Assembly: GCA_032622095.1 (NCBI GenBank)
Contig: CP136061.1
Span: forward strand, 172,801,107-172,865,106
DNA from: Siphonodentalium dalli
Taxonomy: Eukaryota > Mollusca > Scaphopoda > Gadilida > Siphonodentaliidae
Length of the DNA stretch: 64,000 bases
Direction: 5' to 3'
Shown here: piece by piece, positions 23,937 through 35,842 of the stretch
How the letters are laid out: each line of letters begins with the position of its first letter
How positions within the stretch are numbered: position 1 is the first letter of the stretch
Notes under the pieces: model-generated
Seen by the model: the letters and a program-made list of their open reading frames with translations, nothing else
What the model was told of the DNA's origin: nothing
Database searches by the model: none
Position numbers and translations under genes: made by a program

Positions 23937-24782
23937 TCTATACTATATATTTTGAGAACTCCGTGTATTCGAGAGATAGCCCACACCCTCCGGACCTCAA
24001 TGATATGATCGTGAATGAGTATTGATATACCCCACTAAACTTTGACAAACACCAGTAATGGTGTGTAGATCATTTACATATATCTCCTATATATTTTGAT
24101 ACAATCTATCTAATTTACATATCTCTCTTATATATTTATGTTTGTGTGTGTGTTGTACTTCATACAAATCTACGACTCTCGACCGATCGGGACGAAACTT
24201 GGTACGTGTGTGTAGTTTGACCAGGCGGTGGTCGTTGTCGTATTGGCGAGCCCGTGCGACGCCCGTGCAGCGCATGCGCAGACGAGATCTCGGAAACTGG
24301 TGGAGCTATCGACTTGAAATTTGCTATGTGAATGTATCTTGCGCCGGGTACAAATTTTATCGGGTCGCCGAGCCCGTGCGACGCACGTGCAGCGCATGCG
24401 CAGACGAGATCTCGGAAACGGGTGGAGCTATCGACTTGAAATTTGCTATGAGAATGTATCTTGCGCCGGGTACAAATTTTATCGGGTCGCCGAGCCCGTG
24501 CGACGCCCGTGCAGCGCATGCGCAGACGAGATCTCGGAAACGGGTGGAGCTATCGACTTGAAATTTGCTATGTGAATGTATCTTGCGCCGGGTACAAATT
24601 TTATCGGGTCGCCGAGCCCGTGCGACACCAGCTTCGCGCATGCGCAGACCAGATCTCGGAAACGGGTGGAGATACCGGGTACAAATTTTTCTTATTGAAA
24701 CGCTTGGAGCTAAAAATTAAAAAAATATATATAAAAAATGTCATGTTTCGGACAAGCCGCCGGTGGCGGGCTAACCTGCTAG
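23937..24782 (+). mobile_element. Helitron-like copy with 122-bp core array
   Basis: Starts TCTATACTATATATTTTGAG and ends gccgccggtggcgggc, taacctg, CTAG at 24779-24782. Internal TCTCC-type and GT-rich sequence near 24084-24160 suggests a second 5' module. The core has four 122-bp units. Confidence 0.7.
24240..24660 (+). repeat. 122-bp core tandem repeat, right array copy 1
   Basis: GCGCATGCGC anchors at 24270, 24392, 24514 and 24636, exactly 122 bp apart. Reading frames on both strands stay open because the unit has few stops and its length is not a multiple of three, which yields shadow ORFs. Confidence 0.9.
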
Positions 24783-25552
24783 TCTCATATATATTTTGAA
24801 GACCTCTGTCTGTTTGTCTGTATGTTTGTCTGTCTGTATGTTTGTCATTTATACAAATCTACGACTCTCGACCCATCGGGACGAAACTTGGTACATGTGT
24901 GTAGTTTGACCAGGCGGTGAACGTTGTCGTATTGGCGAGCCCGTGCGGCGCCCGCTTCGCGCAAGCGCAGACGAGATCTCAGAAACGGGTGGAGCTATCG
25001 ACTTGAAATTTGCTATGTGAATGTATCTTGCCCCGGATACGAATTTTATCGGGTCGCCGAGCCCGTGCGACACCAGCTTCGCGCATGCGCAGACGAGATC
25101 TCGGAAACGGGTGGAGCTATCGACTTGAAATTTGGTATGTGAATGTATCTTGCCCCGGATACGAATTTTATCGGGTCGCTGAGCCCGCGCGACGCCAGCT
25201 TCGCGCATGCGCAGACGAGATCTCGGAAACGGGTGGAGCTATCGACTTGAAATTTGCTATGTGAATGTATCTTGCCCCGGATACGAATTTTATCGGGTCG
25301 CCGTGCCCGTGATTCGCGCATGCGCAGACGAGATCTCGGAAACGGATGGAGCTAGCGACTTGAAATTTGCTATGTGAATGTATCTTGCCCCGGATAAGAA
25401 TTTTATCAGGTCGCCGGGCCCGTGATTCGCGCATGCGCAGACGAGATCTCGGAAACGGGTGGAGCTATCGACTTGAAATTTGGTTTTTGAATAGGTATCG
25501 ACTTGAATTTTTTTTTTTGAATAGCCCGAACAACGTCGGGCTCATCGGCTAG
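24783..25552 (+). mobile_element. Helitron-like copy, TCTCAT-type, with 122/113-bp core
   Basis: Starts TCTCATATATATTTTGAAG with a GTCT microsatellite. Core anchors are at 24959 (variant), 25081, 25203, 25316 and 25429; the last two steps are 113 bp because of a 9-bp deletion. Ends gcccgaacaacgtcgggc, tcatcgg, CTAG at 25549-25552. Confidence 0.75.
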
Positions 25553-26446
25553 TCTATTATATATTTTGGAAGATCTGTGTGTCTGTGTGTGTGTGTGTGT
25601 CTGTGTGTGTGTTCGCGATGAACTCAAAAACGTCCCACCCGATTTCGATGAAACTTGGTATGTGGGGGTATTTTCGGCCGGGGACGAACATAGGCCTATT
25701 AATTTGTCCGTGCGAGGTCAACTTTTCACGTGCCGAGGTCAAATCTGTTTTTACGCCGTTTTGCGCTAATATATTTCAGTTCGGTGCTTACAAATTGATT
25801 CGAAACAGCGCGAATAATAACATGCCAGTCATAATAATGACACTATGAGAATCTTTCGTGTTTCCTCTTTCCAACGATATATAATATGTATGTATCCGTT
25901 TTAGTTATCTGCCTCAATTATTAAGAAGAAGTGGTACGATCTTCTATCAGGGTAAAAACAATGCGTAACTTCTATGACGTCGTTAGAGGTCATACAGTTA
26001 GATCACGTTAACTCTTACCCGGCCGATGCATTTGACTGTTTCAGACGTCTTGGCGATATCTCGGGTACCGATGGTAATTTATCTTTACGTTGAAACTTGA
26101 TAATTAATGAGCGTGTGTATATGAGGCGCGTTTATATACTACAGTGGAAATCAAATCGGGTTAAACTGGCGGATTTTTACGGACGAAATTTGATGCATAG
26201 GGTATCTCGGTATCCGCTGGGCCGATTTCCACCATTTTTGGGGTGTTGGTGTTTGACCCCACCTGACCTTGACCTTCAAAATGGTCAATTCAAGTAAAAC
26301 CTGATGGATTTCGACGGGTACTTTTGTCGGGTACTTTTGTTCGGGCACTGTGTTTTGGACGGGTCAAATCGTGACCCCACTTGACCTTGGCCTTCAAAAT
26401 AGACAATTCAAGGTCAAAGCCCGGACGAAGTCGGGTCACCTTCTAG
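25553..26446 (+). mobile_element. Helitron-like copy, third subfamily, 894 bp
   Basis: Starts TCTATTATATATTTTGGAAG and a GT/GTCT microsatellite, then a cgtccc...gatttcgatgaaacttgg core. Ends cccggacgaagtcggg, tcacctt, CTAG at 26443-26446. The body differs from the other subfamilies but the terminal plan is the same. Confidence 0.7.
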
Positions 26447-27061
26447 TCTATTATATATTTTGGAAGATCTGTGTGTCTGTCTGTGTGTGTGTGTGTGTGT
26501 CTGTGTGTTCGCGATGAACTCGAAAACGTCCCAACCGATTTCGATGAAACTTGGTATGTGGGGGTATTTTCGGCCGGGGACGAACATAGGCATATTAATT
26601 TGTCCGTGCGACGTCACCTTGACCTTGAAATCGGGTCATTTCAAGGTCAAACGCCCGAATATCACGGGATTTCGATGAAACTTGGTATGTGGGGGTACTT
26701 TCTTATGGCGAGTCTCATAAGCATATTCATTTGCCAGTGCGACGTGACCTTGAAATCGGGTAACTTCAAGGTCAAATCGCCAATTTTGATGGGATTTCGA
26801 CGAAATTGGATACGTTGGGTTACTTTTGTTCACCGATTGTTTTGGACGGGTCCAATCGTGACCCCGACCAGACCTTGACCTTCAAAATGATCAATTCAAG
26901 GTCAAATCGGGTAAAACCGGATGGATTTCGACGGGCACGTTTGTCGGGTACTTTTGTCCGGGCAGTGTTTTGGACTGGTCAAATCGTTACCCCACTTGAC
27001 CTTGACCTTCAAAATGGACAATTCAAGGTCAAAGCCCGGACGAAGTCGGGTCACCTTCTAG
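26447..27061 (+). mobile_element. Helitron-like copy, third subfamily, 615 bp
   Basis: Same 5' and 3' ends as the preceding copy, with internal sequence rearranged around ttgaccttgaccttcaaaat blocks. CTAG is at 27058-27061. Confidence 0.7.
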
Positions 27062-28496
27062 TCTATACTATATATTTTGAGACTTCGTATATATGTGTGT
27101 GTGTACTTCATAGAATCCAAAACGCGTGTACAGATTGAGATCAAATTTCGTATGTAAGTGTAAAATCCCACCGACACCGCCGTAGTCGTGTTTTCGACAA
27201 GCTCTGAGCACCCTTTATCCACTCCCAAATCACCGCAAAGGCACGGCGGGGGTTAAGGCAATAACGCTCTTTATCTATACCTTATACGGAGGTTTTAACA
27301 ATTAACGCTCTTTATTACAATGGACGTGGCTAAACGATACCCCTTGCGTCCGATGCGGATTCCAATGGACGTGGCTAAACGACTGACCCCATGCGGTCGA
27401 AATACGGATGCGGACGAAATGCAACTAAAAAGGCAGAATTGATCTAAGAGCTCGAAATATTATGCAGAGGGATTTCACGACGGGATTAATTGACTGTCCA
27501 CTCTGAAGTTTAGGACGGGGAGGACGGGTACCATGAATTAACTCATTGAAAAACAAAGAATGCGTTATCTCGCAAACGGGTGGAGCTATCGACTTGAAAT
27601 TTGCTATGTGAATGTATCTTGCCCCACCCTTGCAAAAAGAAATCCGAGCTTTTTTAAAGAAGTTTGGGAATCCTAGGAATTCATAGGATTTCCAAGGTTT
27701 GAACCAAGCTTTTTGATTGAAAAAATTTACTCTTCAACAAAGTTTGGAAATCCTTGGTTGGAACCTTGGTAAAGCTTAGTAAAGCTTGGATCTAAGTTTT
27801 ACCAAGCTTTACCAAGATTGTCACATAAAGTGAAACCTTGGAAAAGCTTGGAAAAGCTTGGAAATCCTTGACTCAGTGTTGACCAACCTTGGTAAAGCTA
27901 AGTAAAGCTTCTGCTTGGATCTAATATTTACTAAGCTTTTCCAAGCTTTACCAAGGTTCTTACATGAAGTTTGAAAAGCTTGGAAATCCTTGGAAAAGCT
28001 TGGTAAATCTTAGTTGTAGGTCACATGACTGGGTCACATGACTATGCAGACGTCACTGTTGTCTGTGGTAGCATTTTGAATTAACTGTTGCACTGAGTTT
28101 AAATCCATGTTTTATCACAACAATCTTCAGGTAAGTTATTGCTTGTGTGGCCCTAATGTTTTCTATTTGACTCATAGAATATGGTTGTAGTGATATTTTT
28201 ATTTATGATATTATGTTAACAATTATTTTACCATTTCCAAGAATAACCTTCAGGACCACTATCTACCTTTACATTCCAAAGGCTTGTCTCTATCATTATA
28301 TATTCTCTGCTAATTTATCTAATTTAACTGTTTTATCACACTCCAAATACCTCAGATCCATAAACATATACCTGTGAATATTATTCTATACATTTTACCG
28401 GGTATAAGGTACCATTTATCTCAATCTAAATAGAATAACAAAATTATGACTGAAAAGTGAACTTTGAATGAATAATATCATGAATGATTATATGGC

Positions 28497-29450
28497 ATGG
28501 TTCATGATAGTCCCAGTCTTCTTGTACTAAAACCAGCTAAGATATTGGGATGGCGATTTGCTGTTTTTAGTCCCAGCCCGCTTGCATACCAATCCTATCA
28601 CACGAGTTACGCCCACGATCTGTGGCGGGAATCTGTGGTGTATTTTACTCGATTTACCTAATGAATCAATACATGATGCTATATACATCGGAAAGAGAGA
28701 CATATCATGGTCATAATGGTGTATAATAATCTAACTTTCATGTTAAATTACGCATAGAATATTCCGGTTGATTGTCACCAACATCGCTGTTTTTTCTGTT
28801 TGTTTACTTAACTGAAAGCCGAACTCAGGTTCCGAAGAACTTCGGCATTGTCCGGTGTTTGTTTTGGCCGAGACGAATTTCGATACAAACAAAATGGCGG
28901 CCCCCATGATATTCTAATGGTCATTGTGTTTACACTGTTTTAAACTGTGAGATGGTTATAATTCCCGTAATTTATTTAATGTATTACATTTATATCTTCA
29001 ATATGTATTTAATCTATGTAATAATTTATTTATTGTCACGTATAATTACGATTACAATGGAGAATTCATCGTGCGTGGTTGATTGAAAATCTACGGAATA
29101 TTTTCACCGGAAAATGCCGAACGCAGTTCGCAAGGTCAACTGAGTTCGCATACTTTAAAAAATATGTAAACACTGCGGCAAAAGTTTCTTTTCACATTAA
29201 ATTACCGCTTTCAATTCACAACCGATGTGGGTTTCAGATCAAATAGCATGTCTTCTGCGGAAACTATCCGTTTATTGTAGCAATTGTGATATTTTATTTC
29301 ATATAATTGTGGTTTTATTTGAGCGGGTCACTAACGATTAACTCGTGTCAAAGGAGACCATGGGCCTGGAACTCGGACTAAAGACCGGCACCTCCATCCC
29401 AATATCTTAGCCGGTTTTAGTACGAGAAGACTTGGACTAGGTTCATGACT
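28497..29450. repeat. Imperfect palindromic centre of the CCCTTRC element
   Basis: 28505-28570 (tactaaaaccagctaagata) matches the reverse complement of 29390-29450, and 28816-28860 (gccgaactcaggttccg) matches the reverse complement of 29100-29150. The two arms meet near 28975. Similarity weakens outside, near 28430 and 29530. Confidence 0.65.
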
Positions 29451-29549
29451 GTTGTAAATTTCAAGAGATTGTATCATTAATGATGATAATATTGTCAAAG
29501 TTGAAGCCTTTGCAGTGTCATTAGAGATTTTCACCTTTTAAATACAAAA

Positions 29550-29960
29550 CAATTGCAACCTTGGTAAAGCTTGGTAAAGCTGGGTTGCAACCTTGGCCAA
29601 GGTCATTTACAACCTTGGTAAAGCTTGGTAAAGTTAGGTTGGAAAGCTTGGTAAAGCTTGGAAAAGCTAGGCTGGAACCTTGGTAAAGCTTGGAAAAGCT
29701 GAGCTGGAACCTTGGTAAAGTTTGGAAAAGCTAGGCTGGAACCTTGGTAAAGCTTGGTAAAGCTAGGCTGGAACCTTGGTAAAGCTAGGTAAAGCTATGC
29801 TGGAACCTTGGTAAAGCTTGGTAAAGCTAGGTAAAGCTAGGCTGGAACCTTGGTAAAGCTTAGTAAAGCTAGGCTGGAACCTTGGTAAAGCTTGGTAAAG
29901 CTAGGTAAAGCTAGATTGGAAACCTTGGTAAAGCTTGGTCAAGTTATGATTAAGATTTTG
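29550..29960 (+). repeat. Tandem 'ggaaccttggtaaagcttgg' repeat
   Basis: A dozen or so imperfect copies of a roughly 32-bp unit in the right arm of the element. The palindrome AAGCTT recurs throughout. Confidence 0.75.
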
Positions 29961-30623
29961 TAAAGCTTGGAAATCCTTGGATAAGCTCGGTTTAATTTGC
30001 TGAGGTATTCCAAGGTTTTCCGTACTTGAAACGGGCCAATACCGCCCAAGGATTTCCCAGCTTTTCCAAGGTCTCTAATCCTAGGATATCCTAGGAATTC
30101 CAAGGAATTTTCCTAACTTTTCAAAGCTTTTATTCCTAGGATATCCTAGGAATTCCTTGGATATCCTAGGACATTTTGGTAAGGGCAGATACAAATTTTA
30201 TCGGGTGGCCGAATCCGTGCGACGCCAGCTTCGCGCATGCACAGACGAGATCTCGGAAACCGGTGGAGCTATCGACTTGAAATTTGGTATGTGAATGTAT
30301 CTTGCCCCGGGTACGAATTTTATCGGGTCGCCGAGCCCGTGCGACGCAAGCTTCGCGCATGCGCAGACCAGATCTCGGAAACGGGTGGAGCTATCGACTT
30401 GAAATTTGGTATGTGAATGTATCTTGCCCCGGGTACGAATTTTATCGGGTCGCCGAGCCCGTGCGACGCCAGCTTCGCGCATGCGCAGACCAGATCTCGG
30501 AAACGGGTGGAGCTACCGGGTACAAATTTTTCTTATTGAAACGCGTGTAGCTAAAAATTAAAACAAAATATAAAAGAAATGTCATGTTTCGGACAAGCCG
30601 CCGGTGGCGGGCTAACCTGCTAG

Positions 30624-31476
30624 TACTATATATTTTGAGACTTCGTATATATATATATATATGTGTACTTCATAGAATCGAAAACGGTTCGCTCGATTGA
30701 GTTCAAACTTCCCATCTAAATGTAAAAACCCACGGGAATCGTCGTCGCGGCGTTTTGGAGAAGCTCAGAGCACGCGTTCTCCACTCTCAAAATCACCGCA
30801 AAGGCACGGCGGGGGTTAATCGCGTTGATAGTTAAAGAGCGTCAGTTTTCCGAAGTGTCTATATAAAGAGCGTCGTTTTCGCTATCTACTTATCTGTATG
30901 ACGGGCAATTCAATGCAATGTTATCGCGTTTGTTTTCAATGCAATACCGGATTCGACATCAAGCGTGAATGCTTTAATATGTGAGTCGTTTCCGGGAATC
31001 AGCGTTAAAAAAAAAGGAAAACAAAGAATGCGTTGTCTGTCGTTCCTAGGAAGGGGGGGATTTCATCGAGTTCTATTGACCATCTCGTAAGGGTGGACAA
31101 CCTCTGTCAGGGGCTGCTCAATGGCCACGGGGAGTTAAATAACGGGGAAGTTTAGGACGGGTACCATGAATTAACTCATTGAAAAACAAAGAATGCGTTG
31201 TCTGTCGTTCCTAGGAAGGGGGGATTTTTCATAAAAAAAACAATTAAATTATAAAAAAGAATTAAATTAAATTAATAATTAAATAAATATTAAAAAATTC
31301 AAAAAAACATAAATTAAATTTAAAAAACATTAAATTAATATTAAAAACATAAATTAAATTTAAAAAACATTAAATTAATATTAAAATATATTAAAAAAAA
31401 TATAAATAAAAAAAAAAAAAATAAAAAAAATGTCATGTTTCGAACAAACGCCGCCGGTGGCAGGCTAACCTGCTAG
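30624..31476 (+). mobile_element. Helitron-like copy, last of right array
   Basis: The 5' end is slightly damaged (tactatatattttgagac, lacking the first bases). It has an AT microsatellite, an internal caccgcaaaggcacggcg block and a long A/T tract (31230-31430). Ends gccgccggtggcaggc, taacctg, CTAG at 31473-31476, followed by T, the canonical 3' flank. Confidence 0.7.
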
Positions 31477-31545
31477 TATCGTATAAAATATATCTGATAC
31501 AGCCAACACATCTCCTAGCAGTTAATTAACTCAATACAAGATAAC

Positions 31546-31665
31546 CAACTTCATGGTATTGTAACTGGATACTATCTCTGTGTGAGAAAACACAAGAGAG
31601 ACAACTTCATGGTATTGTAACTGGATACTATCTCTGTGTCAGAAGACACAAGAGAGAGACAACTT
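31546..31665 (+). repeat. 57-bp tandem duplication
   Basis: caacttcatggtattgtaac followed by tggatactatctctgtgt recurs about 57 bp later, with a partial third copy. Confidence 0.7.
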
Positions 31666-31739
31666 CATAGCATCCTGAACCTGATTTATTAGATACTATC
31701 TAGACAGTGCCACCTGTGTATCTTTGATATATTTTAGCG

Positions 31740-32296
31740 ATGAATAAAATAAACAAAGGGCCATAACTCCAGTAAAAAGTACCGGATCAAACCCATATTC
31801 TAATTCGATCTGTATTTTGAGTTGAGAAACTCACATACAAAATTTGGTTCCTATCAGTTGAAAAATTGTTGATTTATCGAAGCATTCATGAATTATATGT
31901 CAAAGGGCCATAACTCCATTAAAAAATATCGAATCAAACCCATATTCGAACTCGATATGTATTTTGGGTTGAGCAACTCACATACCAAATTTGGTTATGG
32001 TCAGATAATTTCTTTTTGAGGTATGGCAGCATGCATAAATTCTAAGTTGAAAAAGGGCCATAACTCCGTAAAAAAAACTCGGATCAAACCCATATTCGAA
32101 CTCGATCTGTATTTGGTGCTGAGAAATTCATATACAAAGTTTGGTTCCGATCAAATAGAAAATAGTTCAGTTATCGCACCATGCGTAAAGTGTCTATAGA
32201 CAGACAGACAGACAGACAGACGGACGGACTAACGACGAGTGGTCAATCCGGGCAACAACACTATGTATACCATACTATGGTATGGGTAAACATAAA
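31740..32296 (+). mobile_element. Tandem-core element, three ~148-bp units, (GACA)n and palindromic end
   Basis: The anchor gggccataactcc is at 31758, 31905 and 32055. A GACAGACA/GACGG run (32200-32230), gagtggtcaatccggg and the hairpin tataccatactatggtatgg (with ttgtgtttaccc-type ends) follow. Same family as 20230 and 37296. Confidence 0.75.
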
Positions 32297-32444
32297 AAGC
32301 CACACTGGAAATGGAACGATGCGAGTTGAGGCGAAGCGTTAAAGTGATATAATCTGAGCCATATGAGGTAGGTATAATTTATTCATAAAATCATAACTTG
32401 ATAAATCAAATTGTTAAATTTGCTATTTGGTAAATTCGACAAAA

Positions 32445-32840
32445 ATAATTAAAAAAAAGTCCAATAACTCCGGTAAAAATATCCGGCCGAACCTGGCTTG
32501 TGAACTCATTCTAGGTAATGGTCAGGTGAACTCATATACCAAATATCGTTGAGATTTGTGGAAATGAGCCGTGTGACGTAGTCTATTTGGTAAATTCAAC
32601 AAAAATAATAAACAAAGTCCAATAACTCCGGTAAAAATATCTGGCCAGACCTGACTTGCGAACTCATTCTAGGTAATGGTCAGGTGAAATCATATACCAC
32701 AAATCTTTGAAATCCATTTACATTTGTTCAAGTTATGACTCTTACAAATACGGGACGGACGGACGGTACGACGGACGGACAGACGGACGGAACCCATTAC
32801 TATATCCCCCGCAAATTTTTAATTTGGTGGGGGATAACTA
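32445..32840 (+). mobile_element. Tandem-core element with (GACG)n and tatcccccgc hairpin
   Basis: Two ~148-bp units containing gtccaataactccggtaa and gaactcattctaggtaatgg, then GGACGGACGG (32757-32790), then the hairpin tatcccccgcaaa...tttggtgggggata at 32799-32836. Confidence 0.7.
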
Positions 32841-33120
32841 AAAAATGTTGACGAAACACTGCAGACAGGTGTGGTGTTTTGAGTCACATACCGATTTGGT
32901 TTATTATTGTTTATCACAAACACATACCGAAAGCATTATATGTTTAGGAAATAAAGAAGATTATGTTTACCTTTCTTATGATGTTCTATTTGTGGTATCC
33001 GTCTATTGTATCCTATTTTTGATGCAATGTTAAGAAAATCATTGTATAATCACAAGTAAATAAGTTCCCTGTGGGTGCATGTCTTAAATTTCGAAACTCA
33101 GTAGGCTTAATTTCAGCCAT

Positions 33121-33313
33121 ATGGCGTTTTACACCCACATTAGGGTTACATAACTGGTTACAAGCAAAACATTTAATGCAAAAGCAATTCCTAAAATTCA
33201 TGAACAGCAATAACTATGTACATTGCTATTTTGTAAATGTTTCAACCAGAGGCAAGAATAAATAGTCGGACATGGAAATTATGTTTTAGTGTCAATTTAT
33301 CCCACCAAATAAA
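33121..33313 (+). repeat. Left part of a dispersed repeat, split by a tandem-core insertion
   Basis: cacccacattagggttacat through tgtcaatttatcccaccaaa matches 35477-35673. The continuation of this repeat lies at 34604-34710, on the far side of the inserted tandem family. 35477-35776 is the undivided copy. Confidence 0.8.
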
Positions 33314-34603
33314 TGAAATTGTCAATGACACTGTAGCTCAATTTGGAAAGGAATAATTTCATGTGTTACAGTCAATGGAACGATTAGGAATGCAGAAAGT
33401 TGAAATGTCTAAGTATACTACATGTAGATTATCAACATGAAGAGATATATATAAAGTAAAATCCAAGATGCATGATTGCTGACAGCTATGTTTTCATTCA
33501 AAAACGTTTGATAGCTTGCATCTAGTAGATCAATATCAAAATTAATATGAAGTTTGGTGATGGTCAGTTGAGGGAAGTGGACTGTAGGGTGTGCCAAAGC
33601 TTTAGTCATGCAAAGAGTAAAATCAATGACGGCTGCCAGCGGACATGTTTTATGGCCGAATGACCCCAAAATGAGTCGTTCCCACCTACATTTCAATGTT
33701 AACAGCCATGACAAATTTCATGATGATCCAACCAAAGGTACACCTGTAGCGCGTACCAAAGGATTTGGTCATGCAAAGAGAAAAATCCAAGATGTCTACC
33801 GGTGGCCATGTTTTATGGCCGAATGACTCTACTTGTCAATATTAACTTTCACGACAAATTTCATGATGATCAGACGAACACACTGGCCTGTAGTCTGATT
33901 TTGAAATCCAAGATGGCTGCTGGCAGCCATGTTTTTTTGCGGAATGACACCAAAATGACTTTCCCATCTACATGTCAATCTCAACATCCATGACAAATTT
34001 CATAATGATCCGACCAAAGGTACGACTTGTAGCCCGTGCCAAAGGATTTAGTCATGCAAAGAGTAAAATCCAAGATGGCTGCCAACGGCCATGTTTTATG
34101 GCCGAATGACCCCAAAATGACTCGTTCCCTTCTACATGTAATTGTCAACAGCCATGACAAATTTCATGATGATCCAACCAAAGGTACAACCTGTAGCCCA
34201 TGCCAAGGGATTTTAATAGTCATGCAAAGAGTAAAATCCAAGAGGCCATGTTTTATGGCCGAATGACACCAAAATGACTCGTTCCCATCTACATGTCAAT
34301 ATTAATATCCATGACAAATTTCATGATGATCAGACAAAGAGTACAACCTGTAGCCCATGCTAATGGATTTAATTTTTAAATCCATGTTTTTTTGCCGAAT
34401 ATATATATGTCACCAAAATGACTCGTTCCCATCTACATGTCAATGTCAACAGCTATGACAAATTTAATAATGATCCGACCAAAGGTACGACCTGTAGCCT
34501 GTGCTAAAGGAAATTGTTGACGAATCACGCACACACACACACACACACACGGACGACGGATACCAAGCCATGGCAATAGCTTAAACTTTACAAAGTTGAG
34601 CTA
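33314..34603 (+). mobile_element. Tandem-core element 'ccaagatggctgcc', boundaries set by an empty site
   Basis: Opens tgaaattgtcaatgacactg, contains about seven ~155-165-bp units, an AC microsatellite (34531-34550) and ends near taccaagccatggcaatagc...gttgagctaaa. The related locus at 35477-35776 lacks this 1.29-kb block, so both ends are located to within a few bases of an A-rich site. Confidence 0.75.
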
Positions 34604-34710
34604 AAAAGGGGGTATTAGGTTTGTTATGTCAAGGCTTGATAATAAATCAGGGCATAGCCTTTATGGGTCCAAACTCGTGTCAAAGCTTTAAAGTGAGTCA
34701 GGGCATAAAA
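34604..34710 (+). repeat. Right part of the split dispersed repeat
   Basis: ggtttgttatgtcaaggctt through gtgagtcagggcataaa matches 35674-35776. Confidence 0.8.
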
Positions 34711-35476
34711 GATATTACAAAGTAAAACTATTTATGTCAGGACGAACCAGTATCAATTCATTCTGTTGCAGGAGACACCGGACCATCTTTCCGCTAGGTG
34801 TCGACAGTAAGTAAACATCACATGGTATAATAGACGCACCGACGTACCATGTGCATAGTAAGTGAGGTGTGCATATTTAACCAATCACAGTGCACATTGA
34901 TTAATAACAGTGTTTGCTGTTAACCAAACGTATCAAGTGTTAGAAAGCGCAGTCTCTGTAACTTAGCATCCTGACACTAATTATTATTCAGCATTTCCAG
35001 GAATAAACAAAATGTTTTAACAATCCAAAATATATAATTTTCCCTACCCTCCCTCCCAGATTTTGTGGCAAGGGTACTTGTAATCCTCTACTGCATTCAG
35101 GGTTGGTCATTCCCTTAACTTCTCTTGTTTTCAATGCTGCACATCACTCATTTGAATTATAAGAATGTTCCAGTTTTGGATTGTTAAACTTTTGTTAGTA
35201 TTAATTGTTAAGCATTTATATTACATGTATACACAGATATATATATTTTTGACATGTTATACATTTGCTTATAACCTTATTGTTGATTGTATATGTTTCT
35301 TATGATATTTCTGCTGATCGTTACAGGTCTGCCTAGCTTTTCCCAGACAGTCCACCTGGTTTTGAATGCTGGCAGACCTACTGGTTGTTTTCTTTTGGCT
35401 CTTTTCGATTAACTCTCTGGCTTTACAGAGGGTTTACAACTATACATGTGGCATATCACACCCACATGGCATTTTG
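34711..35476. other. Intronic sequence, no recognised feature
   Basis: No gene or repeat assignment. A self-complementary ggtctgcc...ggcagacc pair is present around 35326-35380. Confidence 0.4.
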
Positions 35477-35776
35477 GCGTTGGCGTATTACACCCACATT
35501 AGGGTTACATAACTGCTTACAAGCAAAAAATTTAATGCAAAAGCAATTCCTAAAATTCATGAACAGCAATAAACTATGTATATTTCTATTTTGTAAATGT
35601 TTCAACCAGAGGCGAAAATAAATCGTCGGACATGGAAATTATGTTTTAGTGTCAATTTATCCCAACAAATAAAAAAGGAGGTTTTAGGTTTGTTATGTCA
35701 AGGCTTGATAATAAGTCAGGGCACAGCCTATGGGTCCAAACTCATGTCAAAGCTTTAAAGTGAGTCAGGGCATAAA
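35477..35776 (+). repeat. Undivided copy of the dispersed repeat (empty site)
   Basis: Joins both halves found at 33121-33313 and 34604-34710 with only an A-run between them. Confidence 0.8.
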
Positions 35777-35842
35777 TGGCTCTTTTTATGTCAAATAATG
35801 TATTTTTGTGCATATTAGGGTAGAACTGGTCTGTTCTCGTCA

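Larger units (their letters stand above)
27627..30185. mobile_element. Inverted element with CCCTTRC ends and AAGCTTGG-rich arms
   Basis: Termini are CCCTTGCAAAA on the left and TTTTGGTAAGGG on the right, flanked by CA on both sides. Removing the element and one CA restores the 122-bp core almost perfectly. The left arm (27640-28020) and right arm (29550-30180) are saturated with aagcttggtaaagc, accttggtaaagc and tcctaggat motifs. The centre is an imperfect palindrome. No transposase is seen. This resembles a foldback or large MITE; the superfamily is unassigned. Confidence 0.7.
27062..30623 (+). mobile_element. Helitron-like copy split by a 2.56-kb inverted element
   Basis: Starts TCTATACTATATATTTTGAG; 27062-27626 is the inverted match of 1410-1978. 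The 122-bp core is interrupted at 27626 and resumes at 30188, with GCGC anchors at 30233 (variant), 30355 and 30477. Ends gccgccggtggcgggc, taacctg, CTAG at 30620-30623. The host reads ...cttgcccca / gatacaaatttt... across the insertion, one base from the core consensus. Confidence 0.7.

Noticed and set aside
24160-25434. Many overlapping 70-140-residue open frames on both strands
   Set aside because: All are translations of the 122-bp core repeat in successive frames; both strands are open at once and the peptides repeat. Not genes.
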